A DNA stretch of 64,000 nt from Anas platyrhynchos (taxonomy: Eukaryota > Chordata > Aves > Anseriformes > Anatidae), in contig NC_092587.1 of assembly GCF_047663525.1 (NCBI RefSeq), positions 38,245,001-38,309,000 of the forward strand, read 5' to 3'. Each line of letters begins with the position of its first letter. Position 1 is the stretch's first letter. The notes below the pieces were generated by a model, which did not search any database, was not told the origin of the DNA, and was given only the letters and a program-made list of their open reading frames with translations. Shown here piece after piece: positions 1-13,850 of this stretch. The translations under genes were made by a program, and so were the position numbers.

Positions 1-333
1 TGCTTTGCCAAACCCAACAAATTTTAAGTCACTGCTTTGATAGTCTACCATTCCTTCTGTTCGACATGTGGTTTCTCTAGCATATGGATGTAATATTTCA
101 TATTCCCCTTAATACTTCTTGTTAAAACTCCAGTTTTCCTGCAAATCTTGGTTCTTTCACCTTCTATCTACCCTGCTATATCCAATCTGACCCACTTATG
201 ACATGCCCAAGGCTATCATAATAGTCTCTTCTAAATCCTTCTGTTAAACCTGTATTCAGATCTGGTTGGATTTGCTACATTTTTAAGAACTTAGCTATGT
301 GTGTATCAACATCTTTACAACAGGGCTAGCATC

Positions 334-362
334 AAATAAATAAATTAATAAATAAATAAATA
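334..362. repeat. (AAAT)n microsatellite
   Basis: About seven AAAT units with one TTAAT interruption. Confidence 0.95.
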
Positions 363-530
363 CACTGTCTGGAGCTTTTCTACCTAAATCTAGTAGGTAC
401 CATCAGAATGAAACGTGATGCTTTCCAGATGTTTTGGAATTTCTTTCGATTGTTGAGCCAATTCTATGACATTCTGAATGACAAAATCCAGAAAGTGATA
501 TTCTGAATACTTTCTTGTGGCAATAGTTAA

Positions 531-600
531 GGGCCTGATCCTGCAACATATCGAGCATGTCATGAAAGGTCATAAATGCCCTTAAATCCCACTGAACTCA
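531..600 (+). repeat. Possible ancient amniote interspersed repeat
   Basis: GGGCCTGATCCTGCAAC followed by CCCACTGAACTCAGAAGTTAAG resembles a phrase recurring across turtle, crocodile and bird genomes (GGGCCTGATCCTGCAA with a CACTGACTTCA-type block). Highly diverged; the family name is uncertain. Confidence 0.4.
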
Positions 601-2313
601 GAAGTTAAGAATGAAATTTAAAAACTGTATGAGATCTTTGAGCTTTCACAGCATAAACTCTGGAGCACTGGTAATTGAGGATACTCTGCTTTTGGAGACA
701 TATGTTACATATAGTCACAACAGTTGAGGAAATCAGTATATTTAGAACAGGAAATCCCTTTAATACACATGCCAATTAGATCAGAATTCTCTTTGAGCAA
801 AAACATAGCTAGTTTAAGAAACATATTGGTTTCCAATAGACTTGATTCTTGAACAAAAACATCTGCTAACAATGCTAATCATAGTAGAAAGAACATCATA
901 ATTAAAAATGCATTTGACATCCACAAGCTAAGAAGCTAAGATACAAAGCAAGGATTTTTTATTTTTTATTTTTTTTTGAATCACATGAAAGAATAAAGAG
1001 TCTTATCCCTTAAGTGATGTCCTGATTCAGAACCAAAACCCTGATGATTCTTTACCTTGAACTGGACACATTTTTATTTTTTTTCCCAATGGAGACAGAA
1101 ACAAGCCCTATGCATTAACCTAATAAATTACACAAAACTAATTGCACAGTGGCAGTTGCAGTGGCAGTTCTGTAGCTTCCACAAATAAGGTGAAGTTTTC
1201 TTTCCAATTGCCTAAATTACTATTTCTTTGTATACTAAGTGTATTTCTGTGACACCTATTTCTGTTTTTCTGTTGTTCTCAGAGACTGAATTTTTCGGGT
1301 GATTCACCAGAAACATACTTTCCAGTCTTTGGTCTCCAAGATATACTACATCAAATTCAATTCATCCTGGAATATTTAGGAAGTATTTCTGTAGAGCAGA
1401 AAATGGCAGACTTTCACCCTTCAAGTTCTTGTGAGTTTGATCCATCTTATTGTTCGGCATTTCTCAGGGGAACGTAAAACCATTAGGTGTATTCTTGACT
1501 TTTCACCACCATGTATTCTTGTTTTAATATGTGCACTCTACTTGTTCCAGTTTTTCCTTAACTGTTGGCTTATGCTTAGCATTCCAGCTTGTTCATTACT
1601 TCTCCATGTTTCTCCATTGGTACTCTCTAGGGTCTTCACCCATGTAGCAAGTAACACACAGAGAACAAAAATTACAGTTGTAGCTACCTTTTAGTCATCT
1701 CCCAGTTTTCCTTCATCTACTTCATGCCATCTCTCTCTTCTGAAGTAATCTATCAGTCTTAACTGCTTAATTTATAATACAAGACTTTCAGGGTCTTGTT
1801 TATCACTGTCTTACACATTATGATTAAATATTATTCAGTGCTCTAAACCATTGGTCGAAGCAGAAGCCAATAGTTAGATTTTATTAGAATACAATATTCA
1901 CAAGAACATAGGTCATGAGGGCTTATTCTGGCAATTTCCATCTCTGAAATCTGCAATGCCTAATATACTTAATACTTCCAAAGCTTTCAACAGAAATGGA
2001 TAGATCTTTGGATTTCACAAAGACTTTTTAATTTCTGAAGTGCTTCAGACTGCAGTTTCTACAGTTTATTATTATTTGTAGAGCTACAGTCAGCTGTGGT
2101 CCTTTGGTTTCAGCCTTGAATTTCTTTCGTTATGGCATTTGTACATGAAGACCCTTCAACCTGTTTATTTCTCTCCTTGCTGCATATTGGAAAATTGGCA
2201 AATGGATAAACAGTTTATGTGGTTTCCATCATTCAACTTATTTATAGTTCATAAATTTAAAAAAAAAAACTTTCCTAGAAATAAAATATGAAATTTTAAT
2301 TTTGGATCTTTAC

Positions 2314-2332
2314 AATATATATATATATATAT
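2314..2332. repeat. (AT)n tract
   Basis: Nine to ten uninterrupted AT dinucleotides. Confidence 0.9.
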
Positions 2333-5300
2333 TTTTAAGCCTCACATATCACCAAAATATGAGGCTACTTTTGACATTAACGTTGGTCTGACTGTCTACA
2401 GAAAAGCAGGAAGATACATTACTAAATTTTACCAGAACAAAATTAATCTATTCAAATGCCTGAAGCATGTAAAGCTGGTGATGTATTATGTTACTGTGAT
2501 AGAGTGACCTTGTATTATTGACAGAAAAGGAGGAGCTCCTTCACAACATCAAACTGTTGCAAAATTAACAAAAGCCATAACAAGATGAGAAATTTATATC
2601 CTAAAAAGGCAAAACCTCAAATCATGGATATCCTAACCATCCTGATGGGAACGGAGCTGATCTGCCATGTTGGTAACAGATGTGAGAAATATGATCTGCT
2701 TCCTACTAGAGAAAGGACTGTATGGGACTTCATCTGTTTTCATTTCTTCTGAGGATATGGGAGGACTTCTCTGCCAACTCAATGGGAAATAGACAGCTCT
2801 ATGGATTTTCTGAGCTAAATTATTGCTGCCTCCCTTTGGTTTGAAATTTTTATATGTAAAGTGCTAAATTTATTCAAGTACTTGCTATCATGTCAAAAAT
2901 AGTCTAAACTTGGAAACTAATATGATTTTCTCTCAAATGAAAGACAATAAATATTTGCATTTTCTGAGTGTTAGTTATAGCTCCTTTTGGAGCTACACAA
3001 TCCCTTTTAGAGCCTCTGAAAAGGAAGTAATAAGAGGCTGTGTCCCACCTATGAAGCAGTGAGCCATAAAGTGTTTGATGCATAGTGGCTGTTTATAAAG
3101 TAGTATGAGAAGGAGACCTCCAGAAAGTTGAAGGATTGCATGCTAGGATAGATTAATACGCTTTCTAGAAAAATTCAAGAAGAAAAAAAGGCCAGAGATG
3201 TAATTAATGGGTGATTAACACTCAACAGTACAAACTCTTATATTTCTTTCTGTAAGGCAGTAGAGTTTTGGTAGGTCCAGATGAGGATGGCATGTGCAAC
3301 TCAGTTCTTCCTAAAAAATCAGATCTCTGTCCCCTTTTTGCCTACAACTGTCACTAGAAAAGGTCAGTCTGCAGGACTGCAGCAAGAGACAGGTAAAGAT
3401 CTCTTCTCTCTTTCCATTTCTCTTCTAAGAGACTTTGCATATCAATGTTTTAGAAAGATGAGGACAAACACTCAGCTTTGTCCCTTCCTTGACTCACTAG
3501 TAGGCAGGCTTCAGGGAAAAAAAAAAAAAAATCAAATTTTCTTCTGTGACAAAGAATTTCTCTTTATTCCTGCCACCCTAATCAAGATCTACCCTTAGCT
3601 CCATGAACAGATTGCCTGTTGTTTCTTCCCTACATCCTGCTTAAGAGGCAACATAAGCCTTGTTCTAATTCTTCAGTTTGTCCATGTTGTTCAGTAATCA
3701 AAGTCTGGCAGATTAGCTTCTTCCTTCACTTGGACTTCTCGAGACATAGCTAACATGATGTGATTCTCAGATCTATGAAGGAATCACAATACTCTCTGGT
3801 GGGCTGCCTTCTTTGACCACTGCTTGCATAAGATCTAGCCCAGCAACTCAAATGCAGATTCAGAAAGGAGTCTTAACACTTAAATCAATTGACTCAAAAA
3901 CCAAACCAAAACAACAACAAAACCATAGTTCCTTCTGGACTGCTGTAGCACAATCACCTGCAGCACTCAGTACCTACAGAAGATCCATATTCAGCTGCAG
4001 ACTAAACTCGGATGTCCTCAGAGATCCTGGCACGAGATGTGTTCAGGCAACCGATCCTTTAAATGTTGTTCTCCCCCCTTCTGTGAAGCTTTCAGTAAGG
4101 AATTTGGAGAGTATTTTTTTTCAAGGATGTTAAATAGCCGGCTTATACCTATGAAATGAAAAATGACATTAATTCAAATACCAGAGAAGAAGGTGAATAT
4201 AACTTTATCCAAAGACTTTGGACAGGATTTCTAGCTCTTGCAAACCAACAAGCAGATGTATCTCCATTATATATGAATAGGTCATGTACGTAGGCTAGAC
4301 AGGTAAATCTGCATTGGAATAGATATACTGTGTCCTTACAGAAGGATACTTTTGAACTGATTCCACAGAAGCAATCTAGTGTCTGACATGGTTTTGGCAG
4401 CTGAGGAATGCATCTGAGTGTTGAGCACTGATCCAACGCCCCTAGAGACTCCGCACCTCTGGAAAACTAGCTCACCCCACTCATGTCTCCAGCGTAGGTC
4501 TGGCATTGGCCTTGCTGAACTCCACTCAGTTGCTACTCAGCCTCTGAAGAAAACTTCAGTAACTTAGGCACAGCAGTGACCAGCCTGCTTCAGCTCTCAA
4601 GTCTCATGTTCACATGGTTCAGCACCTGAGGTGATACCAGGGGGCCCAGTGCAGGGATGCTCACATTGGTTCTGTGTGAGCTCGTTCAGGGCTGGAAGCC
4701 ATCGTACTGCCTAGGTTTCTGTGGGCCAGAGCACTGTAACACCCATATTATCCTGGGTAACAGACAGCTGATGTCAGTGATGCCATATTGACTTAAACCA
4801 GCTGGGGATCTTGTCCTTCATGTGCGACTGCAGAAAGAAAATATGGAATGAACTTCCAGAGGAGATTAAATGAATCCAGGGCCTGACCACAGTTCAGAAG
4901 CTTTGCCAGCCCCTTTTATTCGATAGAGTACATTTTATCATAACCAGAACATTTCTCATTCTTTTCCCCAAAGAACATCCCATGGCAAACAGAGTTTTCT
5001 ACAACTAAAAAAGGAGAAGAGCCAGAAGAGCCAGTCTATCAGGAAGTACACAGGAAGTGCTGCCCTCTAACTTACCTGGAAAGTGTTCAGATAACATGGT
5101 GGCTGGCAACCCACGTCCCTAAAATAAAGTTTAAGCCATCAGTGCAGGAAAAGAGTTGGAACAAGAGATAACAGAAAGGCTAAACCCACAAATTAAAAAC
5201 AAAAACAAAACCTTTGTTTTCCAGAAATTATATGTACTGAAACTCAATTGATCGAGAATTGATCTTTGAAGAATCAATGCTGATATCTCTGTTAGACAGA

Positions 5301-6675
5301 TAATGTGTAATGCTCCAAAAATAGTAAGAACATTGCTTGCAGTAATCCAAATCAGTCTTCCCTGTCATTGCTACTCTCCTCCTCTGCAGTTCAAGGTTTA
5401 GTGCCATCCTATTGCTTAAAAAATTGTTTCTCTCTCTCTCTCATCTTTTGAATGCTTTCATTACCCATGAACACACCTCAAGCCCTTGTTTCTGTTCAGT
5501 AAGATCACACACAGTGTTTTACTTACTGTGAAAAGTTTTGGAGATGAACAAAGATTTAGTTTATCTGATATGTTCCTGTACTTTGTGAGAACCTAAAATA
5601 CTTAATTTATTGTAAAAAATAAAATGCACCCAAACAATTCAAGAAACCATTAGGTAGGTGTGGAATTAGATAGAGTCTCTAACTTGTTTTACATGGCTGC
5701 TGCAGAATGAAGGAGCAGTGCCTCAGCTTGGGCAGCCTACAGTGACCACATCAGATGTGGACGGTTGAAGCAATAAAGCCAGTCCCAGCTATTCAAGCAG
5801 TATGTTGTCTACGGTGAGACTTAGCTCTCCAGATTTAAGACATTGGAAAATTTGAGTGTTGAATCTAAGATCATCACACAGGCTCCTTCCTTGATCAGTG
5901 GAGAGATATTTCCAAAGTGTAATTAATCTCATCCTAATATATATAATAAATGAATTGCCCTCAGGAGATACACTCCTTTTATCAGCTATGGTGGGAGAGT
6001 AGATGAACAATTTGTGCTATAGGTCTATATTTTAGATTTCAGAAATTTAGGTGGTTTTGATCATGTATTCAGAAAGATATTATGACAGTCAGAAGGTTAG
6101 GAATAGTAACTTCCAATCCACATATATAAATGTATATCCAACAAACGTTACAAAACCTAGCTATCCTATCATTAAAAAAATATAGCATTTTAACAATGCA
6201 TCAGCAGAAAGAAGTCTTGTACTGAAATACTGTTCAGTCCTTAATTTTCCAGAAATCTCCCTTTAAAGAGATCACAGGAGAGTTGATAATAAAGAGAAAT
6301 GCCTCAAGGCTTAATTCATATTTTCTACTTTTTCCATTTGCAGGAAAAATACCAACGGCATAAACAACATTTCTGTAACTATTTAGGGAGCTGCACAAAT
6401 TTCTTAAGGAATTACATCTCAGTGTGAATAGACTTCACAACAAAAAGAATCCAGTATGGGAAGAAACATAAGCAATGCATGCTGAGATCCACAGTTATGT
6501 CTAGAATAAAACACAGTTTAGCACAATAACATTTAATGATCCAATAAGATGAACCCATTGCTTTTCAAGTAGCTTTAGTCACTCAGCTGGGAATGATATA
6601 GTTAATGAAAAAATATTTAATACAACTAGGGAAGATTTTTCAAAAGGGTCACTAAGCTAAAAGGTAATCTATGGC

Positions 6676-6708
6676 TTTTTTTTTTTTTTTTTGCTTTTTT
6701 TTTTTTTT
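6676..6708. repeat. Interrupted poly(T)
   Basis: Two T runs of about 17 and 14 bases separated by GC. It could be the reversed tail of an old retrocopy, but no body sequence is recognised next to it. Confidence 0.9.
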
Positions 6709-6858
6709 CATGGACAAGTTACCTTCCTATTTATCTGCACTGCCCCGTGGCAGAACACTGCCACTGCTATTTACAGCCTTTGTCTCATTTAGAAAAGATA
6801 ATGCAAATATCTCATTTTATTTTAAACAAAACAGGACCAGTTCATGAATTCAAGGAGA

Positions 6859-6908
6859 AAAGAGAGAGAAAGAGAAAGAGAGTGCATGAGAGAGAGTAAT
6901 AGAGATTT
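6859..6908. repeat. GA-rich purine tract
   Basis: Degenerate GAGA/GAAAGA repeats, almost all purine, with a GTGCAT interruption. Confidence 0.8.
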
Positions 6909-7301
6909 ACAATAGCTTAAAAACAGATGCTGGTAAAACAAGCAACAGCAACACAGCTGTGGCACCTCTGTTGCAGCCTAGACACACTGCACAGTGTCTA
7001 ACTGGTAATTCTTTTTCAAAGAGGAAGACCACAAATGTTGTATCTTTCACAGCTGAAGACCCATTTTCTGTTCCTTTCCTTTGATGCCAGATGTTTTATC
7101 ATGTAACAGGGAGATGCCTAGGTCAAGCATCTTTAAAAAGTTTGAAATTCTTAAAAATTTCTTCTGTTAAATGTGCACTGATTTCTCCAGCTCATACAGA
7201 TGAGTATTACTTTCATGTAGAAATGAACTATAAATGAGATCTATAGATGAACTATAGATTGACTCTAGATCATCTACATATGATGTCTATAGGTTTTCAC
7301 A

Positions 7302-7440
7302 GATCTCTCTAATATATAGAGAGAGAACAATAGAGTTCGTTATAGATCCCTAAAATATATAAAGAGAGATCCAGAAATTTTATGGATCTCTATAATATAT
7401 ATAGAGGGAACTATTGAGATCTATAAAGATCCACAGATGA
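7302..7440. repeat. Diverged ~42-bp minisatellite, GATC-spaced
   Basis: GATCTC or GATCCC/GATCCA blocks start at 7302, 7345, 7385 and 7428, spaced 43, 40 and 43 bases. Each unit carries an AATATATA core and AGAGAG/AGAGGG. Related TAGAT/CTATAG words extend back to about 7225. The units are diverged, so the array is old. Confidence 0.75.
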
Positions 7441-7978
7441 ACATAACCCAGAGCAAACCCAGGCTTTGTCTGGCAGCTTGTAGCCTGGATGACTTAACAG
7501 ACATATTAATGCTTGTTGATGGAAACAGGGCATGAAATGGCATCTCTATCACAAACCATAAAGATCTGTTACTCAACAGATCAAGCAACAGGGTAAAACA
7601 TTATTCCATGCAGTCAGTTTAAATGGCTAGGGTTTTGGATGTTTATTTGTGGTGAGTAGTCTCCTATATATTTTTTTGGCAGGCTCTGCCACTGACCACA
7701 GAGTGCAGAAAGAACTGTGGTATAAGCAAAACTACTTTGTAGACAGATGTCAACTGCCTTGAGTCTCTCCGTAAGCAGCTGAGCACGCAGCAGTTGTATC
7801 CAAGTCACTGGGGTTTGGCAGGTTGATGCTGAGCTCTTGGTTCAGTCATGTCTTCAGTGAACTCTTCACCTTTGTTTTAGGCCTCTTCAATTTATTTGGC
7901 ATATATAGCAGAACTGAAGATTTACCAGCCAGCCCTGATGACCACCCACTGACATACAAAAACCTCTAAATATTATTA

Positions 7979-8011
<33 letters not shown>

Positions 8012-8021
8012 TTTTTTTTTT
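7979..8021. repeat. (TC)n followed by a T run
   Basis: About 13 TC units run directly into about 17 T. This is a pure pyrimidine tract on the plus strand. Confidence 0.97.
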
Positions 8022-8051
8022 AATTAGGTAAGTAAATATTTTTGGTTTTCT

Positions 8052-8078
8052 TAGTTTGGTTATGTATTAACCAAACTA
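8052..8078. repeat. Perfect inverted repeat, 11-bp arms
   Basis: The arms are TAGTTTGGTTA (8052-8062) and TAACCAAACTA (8068-8078) around a 5-base loop TGTAT. It lies just after the TC/T tract and before a TATATC-rich stretch. Confidence 0.95.
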
Positions 8079-9592
8079 TATATCCTATATCTAGATATAT
8101 CTCTATATATCCTATGGTCAGAATAAGCATCATAACTGAGGTCTGTATCTTCTAGCTCTGAGCAAGATATTAGAACAAGGGAAGCATTACTATCTCTGTG
8201 GCTACTTTTTATCTCCTCCCCACTGGATCTTCATGTGGACTTACGAGAAACCCATCACACAGTATCACAATAACTACCCTTGGGTACAGTAAAAGCAAGG
8301 GTCACATTAGGGCTGGCTGAAAGGCAGTAATTCCAACTCATGAAATATACTGAGGTTTCAGAGCCTGTTCCAACATGAACAAAACCAATATCTCCTGTTA
8401 TATGTGGATCAAGAAAACAAACCTATTCCAGGAGATCAGCTGCAATATTATCTGTAACCTACTGATTAGTTACTCACCTTGGGCAAAAAGAGAGCCAACC
8501 TCAGCTCCCCTCAGGGAACCACTCAGTTGAGTGGAGTTGAATTTGGGTTTCCATCCTTCTAGGTAAATGCTTTTCTCTCTGTGATACACTCCTGAACCTG
8601 AGAACCTCATTAATCATGTTTTCAGAGAAACTGGTATGTTTTGCTTTTGGTTTTAATGAAATAGCTGTCATGGAAGAAAAGAGCTAATTCAAACTTTGAA
8701 GCAACCATAGCTAGGGAGTGCAGAATGAACTGCCCCTTGGATGCTTGGCCTCCTATTCCATGTACTGTTGCCTGCATCAAAAAACAGCCATTCAAGGTTA
8801 TTGTTTCCAGTCAGACAGGCGTCAACATTTCAGGGTGCACATAACAGAATACTTGGGGGTTTTACAAGCCTGAATATTTTGGGATGCCAGTTCAGCCCGG
8901 TGCCTTTCCTTACTTCAGATTTATGGTCGGCACGTCTAGCCAGTAGTAACAAACGAGGGCTCTTGCAGCCAGGCAAATATTCACACCTGATGGCTCAGCA
9001 CTAAAATACAGTCAAACTTCCAGAGTTTAATTCACTCTAGACCTCAGCCGCACAAGGCTTCCCAGCACTACAAATCACTGGCACTTTTGACAAAGGCAGA
9101 CTTGGTATTTTAATATTGCGTATCTCCTTTTCTTCCTTTCAAAAAGTTCCAGTAAAATGGGATGACAGTTGAATATTTCTCAAGGTGAAATAAATTATGA
9201 GGACATGAGAATTAAATTACCCCACCAAAAAAAGCTTTATAAATCATTCTAATCTACATATCTAATTCACCTAATCCTTTGATAAGGATGTGGAGCCATT
9301 TTAAACTGATTTTGGAAGGAAGCAAGGCTCCTGTTCTCAGTCAGTTATCTTTGTTTCCTTTCTCAGTGTTTGGACCTAATCTGATATTAAGGTAAAGGTT
9401 TCAAACAAAATCATGAGAATTCTCTGCCAGATATAGGGAAAAGATCCTTGTGATTGCTGTGTGGATTCCCAGATGTATAATAAAGTGGAAGCTTGTGTCT
9501 TCATATAACTCATTAAAAAAGTTAGTCAATCATAAAAATAGAGTGATTGGAAACTAGGTTTGCATAATTCTGGTCCTTACAGAACTGTATAG

Positions 9593-9612
9593 ATTTTTAT
9601 TTATTTATATTT

Positions 9613-9651
<39 letters not shown>

Positions 9652-9655
9652 TTTT
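9593..9655. repeat. (TTTA)n microsatellite
   Basis: About 60 bases of TTTA/ATTT units, with one TATATTTTTA interruption near 9607-9614. Confidence 0.97.
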
Positions 9656-9995
9656 GGGTGGGAGAAACAGATTAAATAAAGAGGGTAGACAAATAAGGTT
9701 CTGCTCTGAAAATTTGTGGACAGTCTCTAATCTTTGGTTAAGTATATATATTTTTAGCAATGACATTCGATACTATCAAAATGTGCATGAGGGTTGCAAA
9801 TGGTAGCAAGACCTTTGTATTTGATCTAATTTCCCAATTTACAAGTCTATTTCTAAAAGCAATAAAAGCTCCAAATATTTCCCTGATACAGGAGCAATAC
9901 ACAGTAAATACACACTACTCAGCTGAAGTGCAGATAATTATGCCAGCTTGTTGGTCCTCTTTAGCTGTTGAGAAGATAGCCCACTTCTTGTATTC

Positions 9996-10052
9996 TTTTG
10001 TTTGTTTTTGTTTGTTTGTTTGTTTGTTTTGTTTTGTTTTTTTTTTGTTTTC
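9996..10052. repeat. (GTTT)n and T-rich tract
   Basis: Runs of GTTT units, then GTTTT units and a T10 run. An adjoining pyrimidine run followed by TAG resembles a splice acceptor by composition only. Confidence 0.93.
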
Positions 10053-13000
10053 CCTAGAATATCCCAACAGCTGTGTGATTTCACCTCTGCCATGAGACTG
10101 AGACTGTTGCTCCCAGGAAGGAGGATGGTCCCACCATCACCCAGGTTGGGCTGTGTTTTGAAAATCCTCCTGGCTGCAGTGCAAGGCAGGAACATAGCTC
10201 AGCTGGGGAAGGCAGCTGTGTGGAGGAGAAATAGGGGGTATTCACACTACTTCTTTCCTAATCCACTGTCTTAGTTTATTTTAACTGAAGTGTTCTGGTT
10301 TTGATCAACACTCCACAAACTGCTCAATTTGGACATGCTTTATCAAGGAAAAGTTCACATTTTTCCCTCGTACTGTTCAGGAAGAATATCATTAAACAAA
10401 AAGTCCAGCTTTTTATGTAAAACAATTCAAGCACTGAACCTACAAGTTGTCGTGCAAATGAGGTCCCTTAGTTTACTCACTGAAATGAAGTAAAAATTAT
10501 GTTTCAAGATTTTCAGGAATAATTTTTTGAAACATGAACAGTAATAACAATAACAACACAGAAATCTAGTACAAGAAGTAGAAAATGAAGCATACCATCT
10601 TTTAAAAATATTCTGTTTTCTTTATCTGTGGTTTCAAGAAACACTATTTGTCAGCAGAAATCTGTGAATAGATTTAATTAACTCCAAACTGTACTTTTAA
10701 TTGGTCTGTTGAATATCTTTTTTTTTATTTTTTTAGTTCATAAGGCTTTGGAAATTGCATATGCACAAAGACAGAAAAAAATTTCTTCACATTCAAAGTA
10801 TTTTATTCAGCCTTTCATTGTCCTTACCTTGGTGCAATAACATTCTTTTAATACGTTTTAAAGTGTATCAAGTGTTGACATGAAATCAAAAGAAATTCTT
10901 GACTATATATATCTGTAAGCACTATTATCACAGAATTTTCATGACATGACGCATATTGTGAGTTTGATTTTAATAATATGTAAATAAAAACCCAGTTTCT
11001 TCCTGGTCACCTTAGCAGACTCAGATAAAGAAGTAGCTGTTATGAACGACCAACTATTTTATGCTTCAGTTTCAAGGCAATTCTAATCTCTTTGTATCCA
11101 TACCTTAGGTATGAAACATATTTTGATGTCTTTAGTAGGGTATATATCTTTGAAGACTTTTATTGTTTTTGAAATGTCCTCCTGCTGCCTATATTACACA
11201 ATAGATTAATTGCTAATAAAAATGAATTTGACTCAGCCAAGATGGTAGTGAAGTAGTGACTGTTGAGCTGCCAGCATGTAAAGGCTTTGGTTCCCAGGCT
11301 TCCAGCCAGCACAGACTAAGCAGATTAAAGAGGTACCTTGCTCAGTGTTAATGAAAGACGGATAATGGTCACACTAAGATACTATTTAGTGTTTTTTTTC
11401 TTTGTTTTTGTTAGAATTTCATATGCAACCTGTAGATCTTAAAATACAGAGAGTACATTGACTCCATCCTAAACAAGATTCATTCTCTGTGTGCAAACCT
11501 CCTCCTGCGTTTAGGATTAGCTTCCTTGCCTAGCATATGGTATTCCTGCATCAGTTCTATTTGGTAGAAGTGTACTCGATGAGGTAGCTTCCAAACTTCA
11601 GTCAACCCTTTTCACGTAGAAGGAGCCTGTGTTTTCCTTGGTTGGCAGACCTCGCATGTCCTTACGCATACCTGGGGAGCACCACCAGTACAGCTGTGAT
11701 GGCTTCCAGCCATCAGCCTCCTCATTCAAAAGAGAAGATTTATGAACTCTCTTGGATTCATCCCCATTCAAACTTAAATATGAATTTAATCCCTGGAAAG
11801 TTGGTGGTACTTAAATGCATAAAGAAAGCTAAGCACAGGTTTGCAAAATAAAAATGGTTGCAGGGAAAAAGCTGCATGGCTTCCTACCACCTTCTGCTTT
11901 GGCTCTTCAACCTCCAGCCAGGTGGGTCCCACAACGTTCTGGCCAACCCTCAATTCCTTCTCCTGGAGGATGTTCATATTTATTTTATTTTTATTTCCAA
12001 GCCAGAGTAAAGTCTAATTTGAAATGGCAAGTACTATATGAAATGGAATTTCCTTCTTCTGCCCAGCTCAAATAAAGACTTAGAGTTGCAGTTTAAGTAA
12101 AAGATAATGATATTTTTATTAACCAAATGACACTTGTTAGCAACACTAAAGGGTCAAACTAGAAGTAAAGTTGCTTCATGATGCCCAAATGGGTAATAAA
12201 ATGCAATTATTTCCTTCTCAAAGTGCCATGATGACTTTTTTCCACTCGTTTATATCCCATTATATGTTCCCTGAATATGCAGAGCAGAGGCATTCCAATG
12301 AAATATTCCTGCCATGAGATTCCAAGAAAACTCAAACTTATCTGCAACATAAATGTTTCTCTCACCTCCAGCTCAAAACCCAGTTTATCAACTTTATTTT
12401 TTTTTTTTTAAAGGCTTAAGTATTTTCTATCCAAAACTGGACTTAGGAAATATATTTAAGTATAACTATGCAATATTCAAGATTCAAGTTTTTGTATCCC
12501 ATAAACTGGAGAAACTAGTGCCACATATAAGGAATGCTGATGTGATTAGCACTACATAGTGCCAAGTACACAAACATAAGTGCAACCTGACATCTCTAAC
12601 ACCATCGTTTTAACTGAGGCAATAAAATAGTTGTAACTCCCATCAGATACATGCTGACCAAGGCTTATTTAACATCAGATGCCCATGTCAGGTGCTGGTC
12701 TGATATGCAGCCATACACATTGTGAAAGGAAAGTGAGTTTTTTTTCTTGGGGGTGACAAAATCTCACCATGCAGAGCATCGCTTAGTGCAGCTTCTGCCT
12801 GCAGTGTTTCCAGACTGCAGACTCTTTAGGTGAAGATAACATTGAGGTATGGGGCCTCCTGTGATGAGGAAAAAGTGTGAATCCACCACTGCTGGAATGT
12901 GGTGTCAGCTGCATGCAGTACTACAAACTTTCCAACCCGATTAAGGCAAAATACTTATGAACGAAGGCAGTAGGATAACACGATGACATTTCATTTCTCA

Positions 13001-13828
13001 GCTAGCTGGTTATGTAAATGGCCTTCAAGAGAGATTAGAAGAAATGAATATGCATGCATTGCTATCAGGCTGCTCTCGATCAGAAAAATATAAGGTTATA
13101 AGGTTGCACATACCAGCTCCTGCTCCTTTTGTTTCATACCACTCACAGTAAGACTGAGCTAGCTTCTGGATTGCAGCTTAATGCAACCCGGCCTTCAGGT
13201 TGTGTACAAACAGCCTTTAAGAAGATTGTGAAGATTGCAGCACTGTTTTGGTGTTAAATCCTCCTTTTGGAAGAAGTGGAAAGGAGGAACAGGGACAACG
13301 ATGTGGCCCCAGTTTCTGCCAGTCAGGCTTTGCCTGTTAACCCTATCTCCTCTCATCCTGTTCCTTCAGTACCAATGCTAGGAGACCTTCCACCTTTAGA
13401 GCTCACCTGTGGGTCAGCACAAGCCAGCTACTGAAACCACCAGATTTGTCATCACCTTCAAAGGAAACTAAATAAGCAAAAAACTACCCTTTTTGAATTT
13501 TGTCTAATCTCATTTCACCTGTTTAATGCATGTATGAGGCAAGTTGTTCAGTTCCATTTGTTTCCAATGATATTTCCAGATGGGAATTTTCCCTTCCCTA
13601 GCTTGCAGATCTTCCACCTGTTTATTCCTGCTCCCAACCTGCTTAAGTAGTTACTCCTTTCTGATAACATTACTTTAGTATTCACATGTTTAAATGTTTC
13701 CTCCCTCTTCCTTTCAAAAATGACTCCCAAGCTGCTTATATTAAAGTGTATTAACCTGTCTCAGTTGTTCACCTACAATTGTTCTTTTAATAAATTCTTT
13801 TCATTCTGTTTTGTTTCCATTTTTATTG

Positions 13829-13850
13829 ATATATATATATAAAATATATG
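13829..13850. repeat. (AT)n tract
   Basis: Alternating AT with an AAAA interruption, about 22 bases. Confidence 0.85.

Larger units (their letters stand above)
1..9592. other. Non-coding stretch, left end
   Basis: No exon chain or RNA gene seen. Contents are an AAAT tract, AT and poly(T) tracts, the 7.3-kb minisatellite, the TC/T tract, the 8052 hairpin and a possible ancient repeat at 531. Open frames here are short and lack coding character. If vertebrate synteny holds, this is the PTPRR side of the interval. Confidence 0.7.

Noticed and set aside
10030..10080. T-rich tract followed by CCCTAG, resembling a splice acceptor
   Set aside because: The pyrimidine run is a microsatellite and no coding frame with a matching donor follows.
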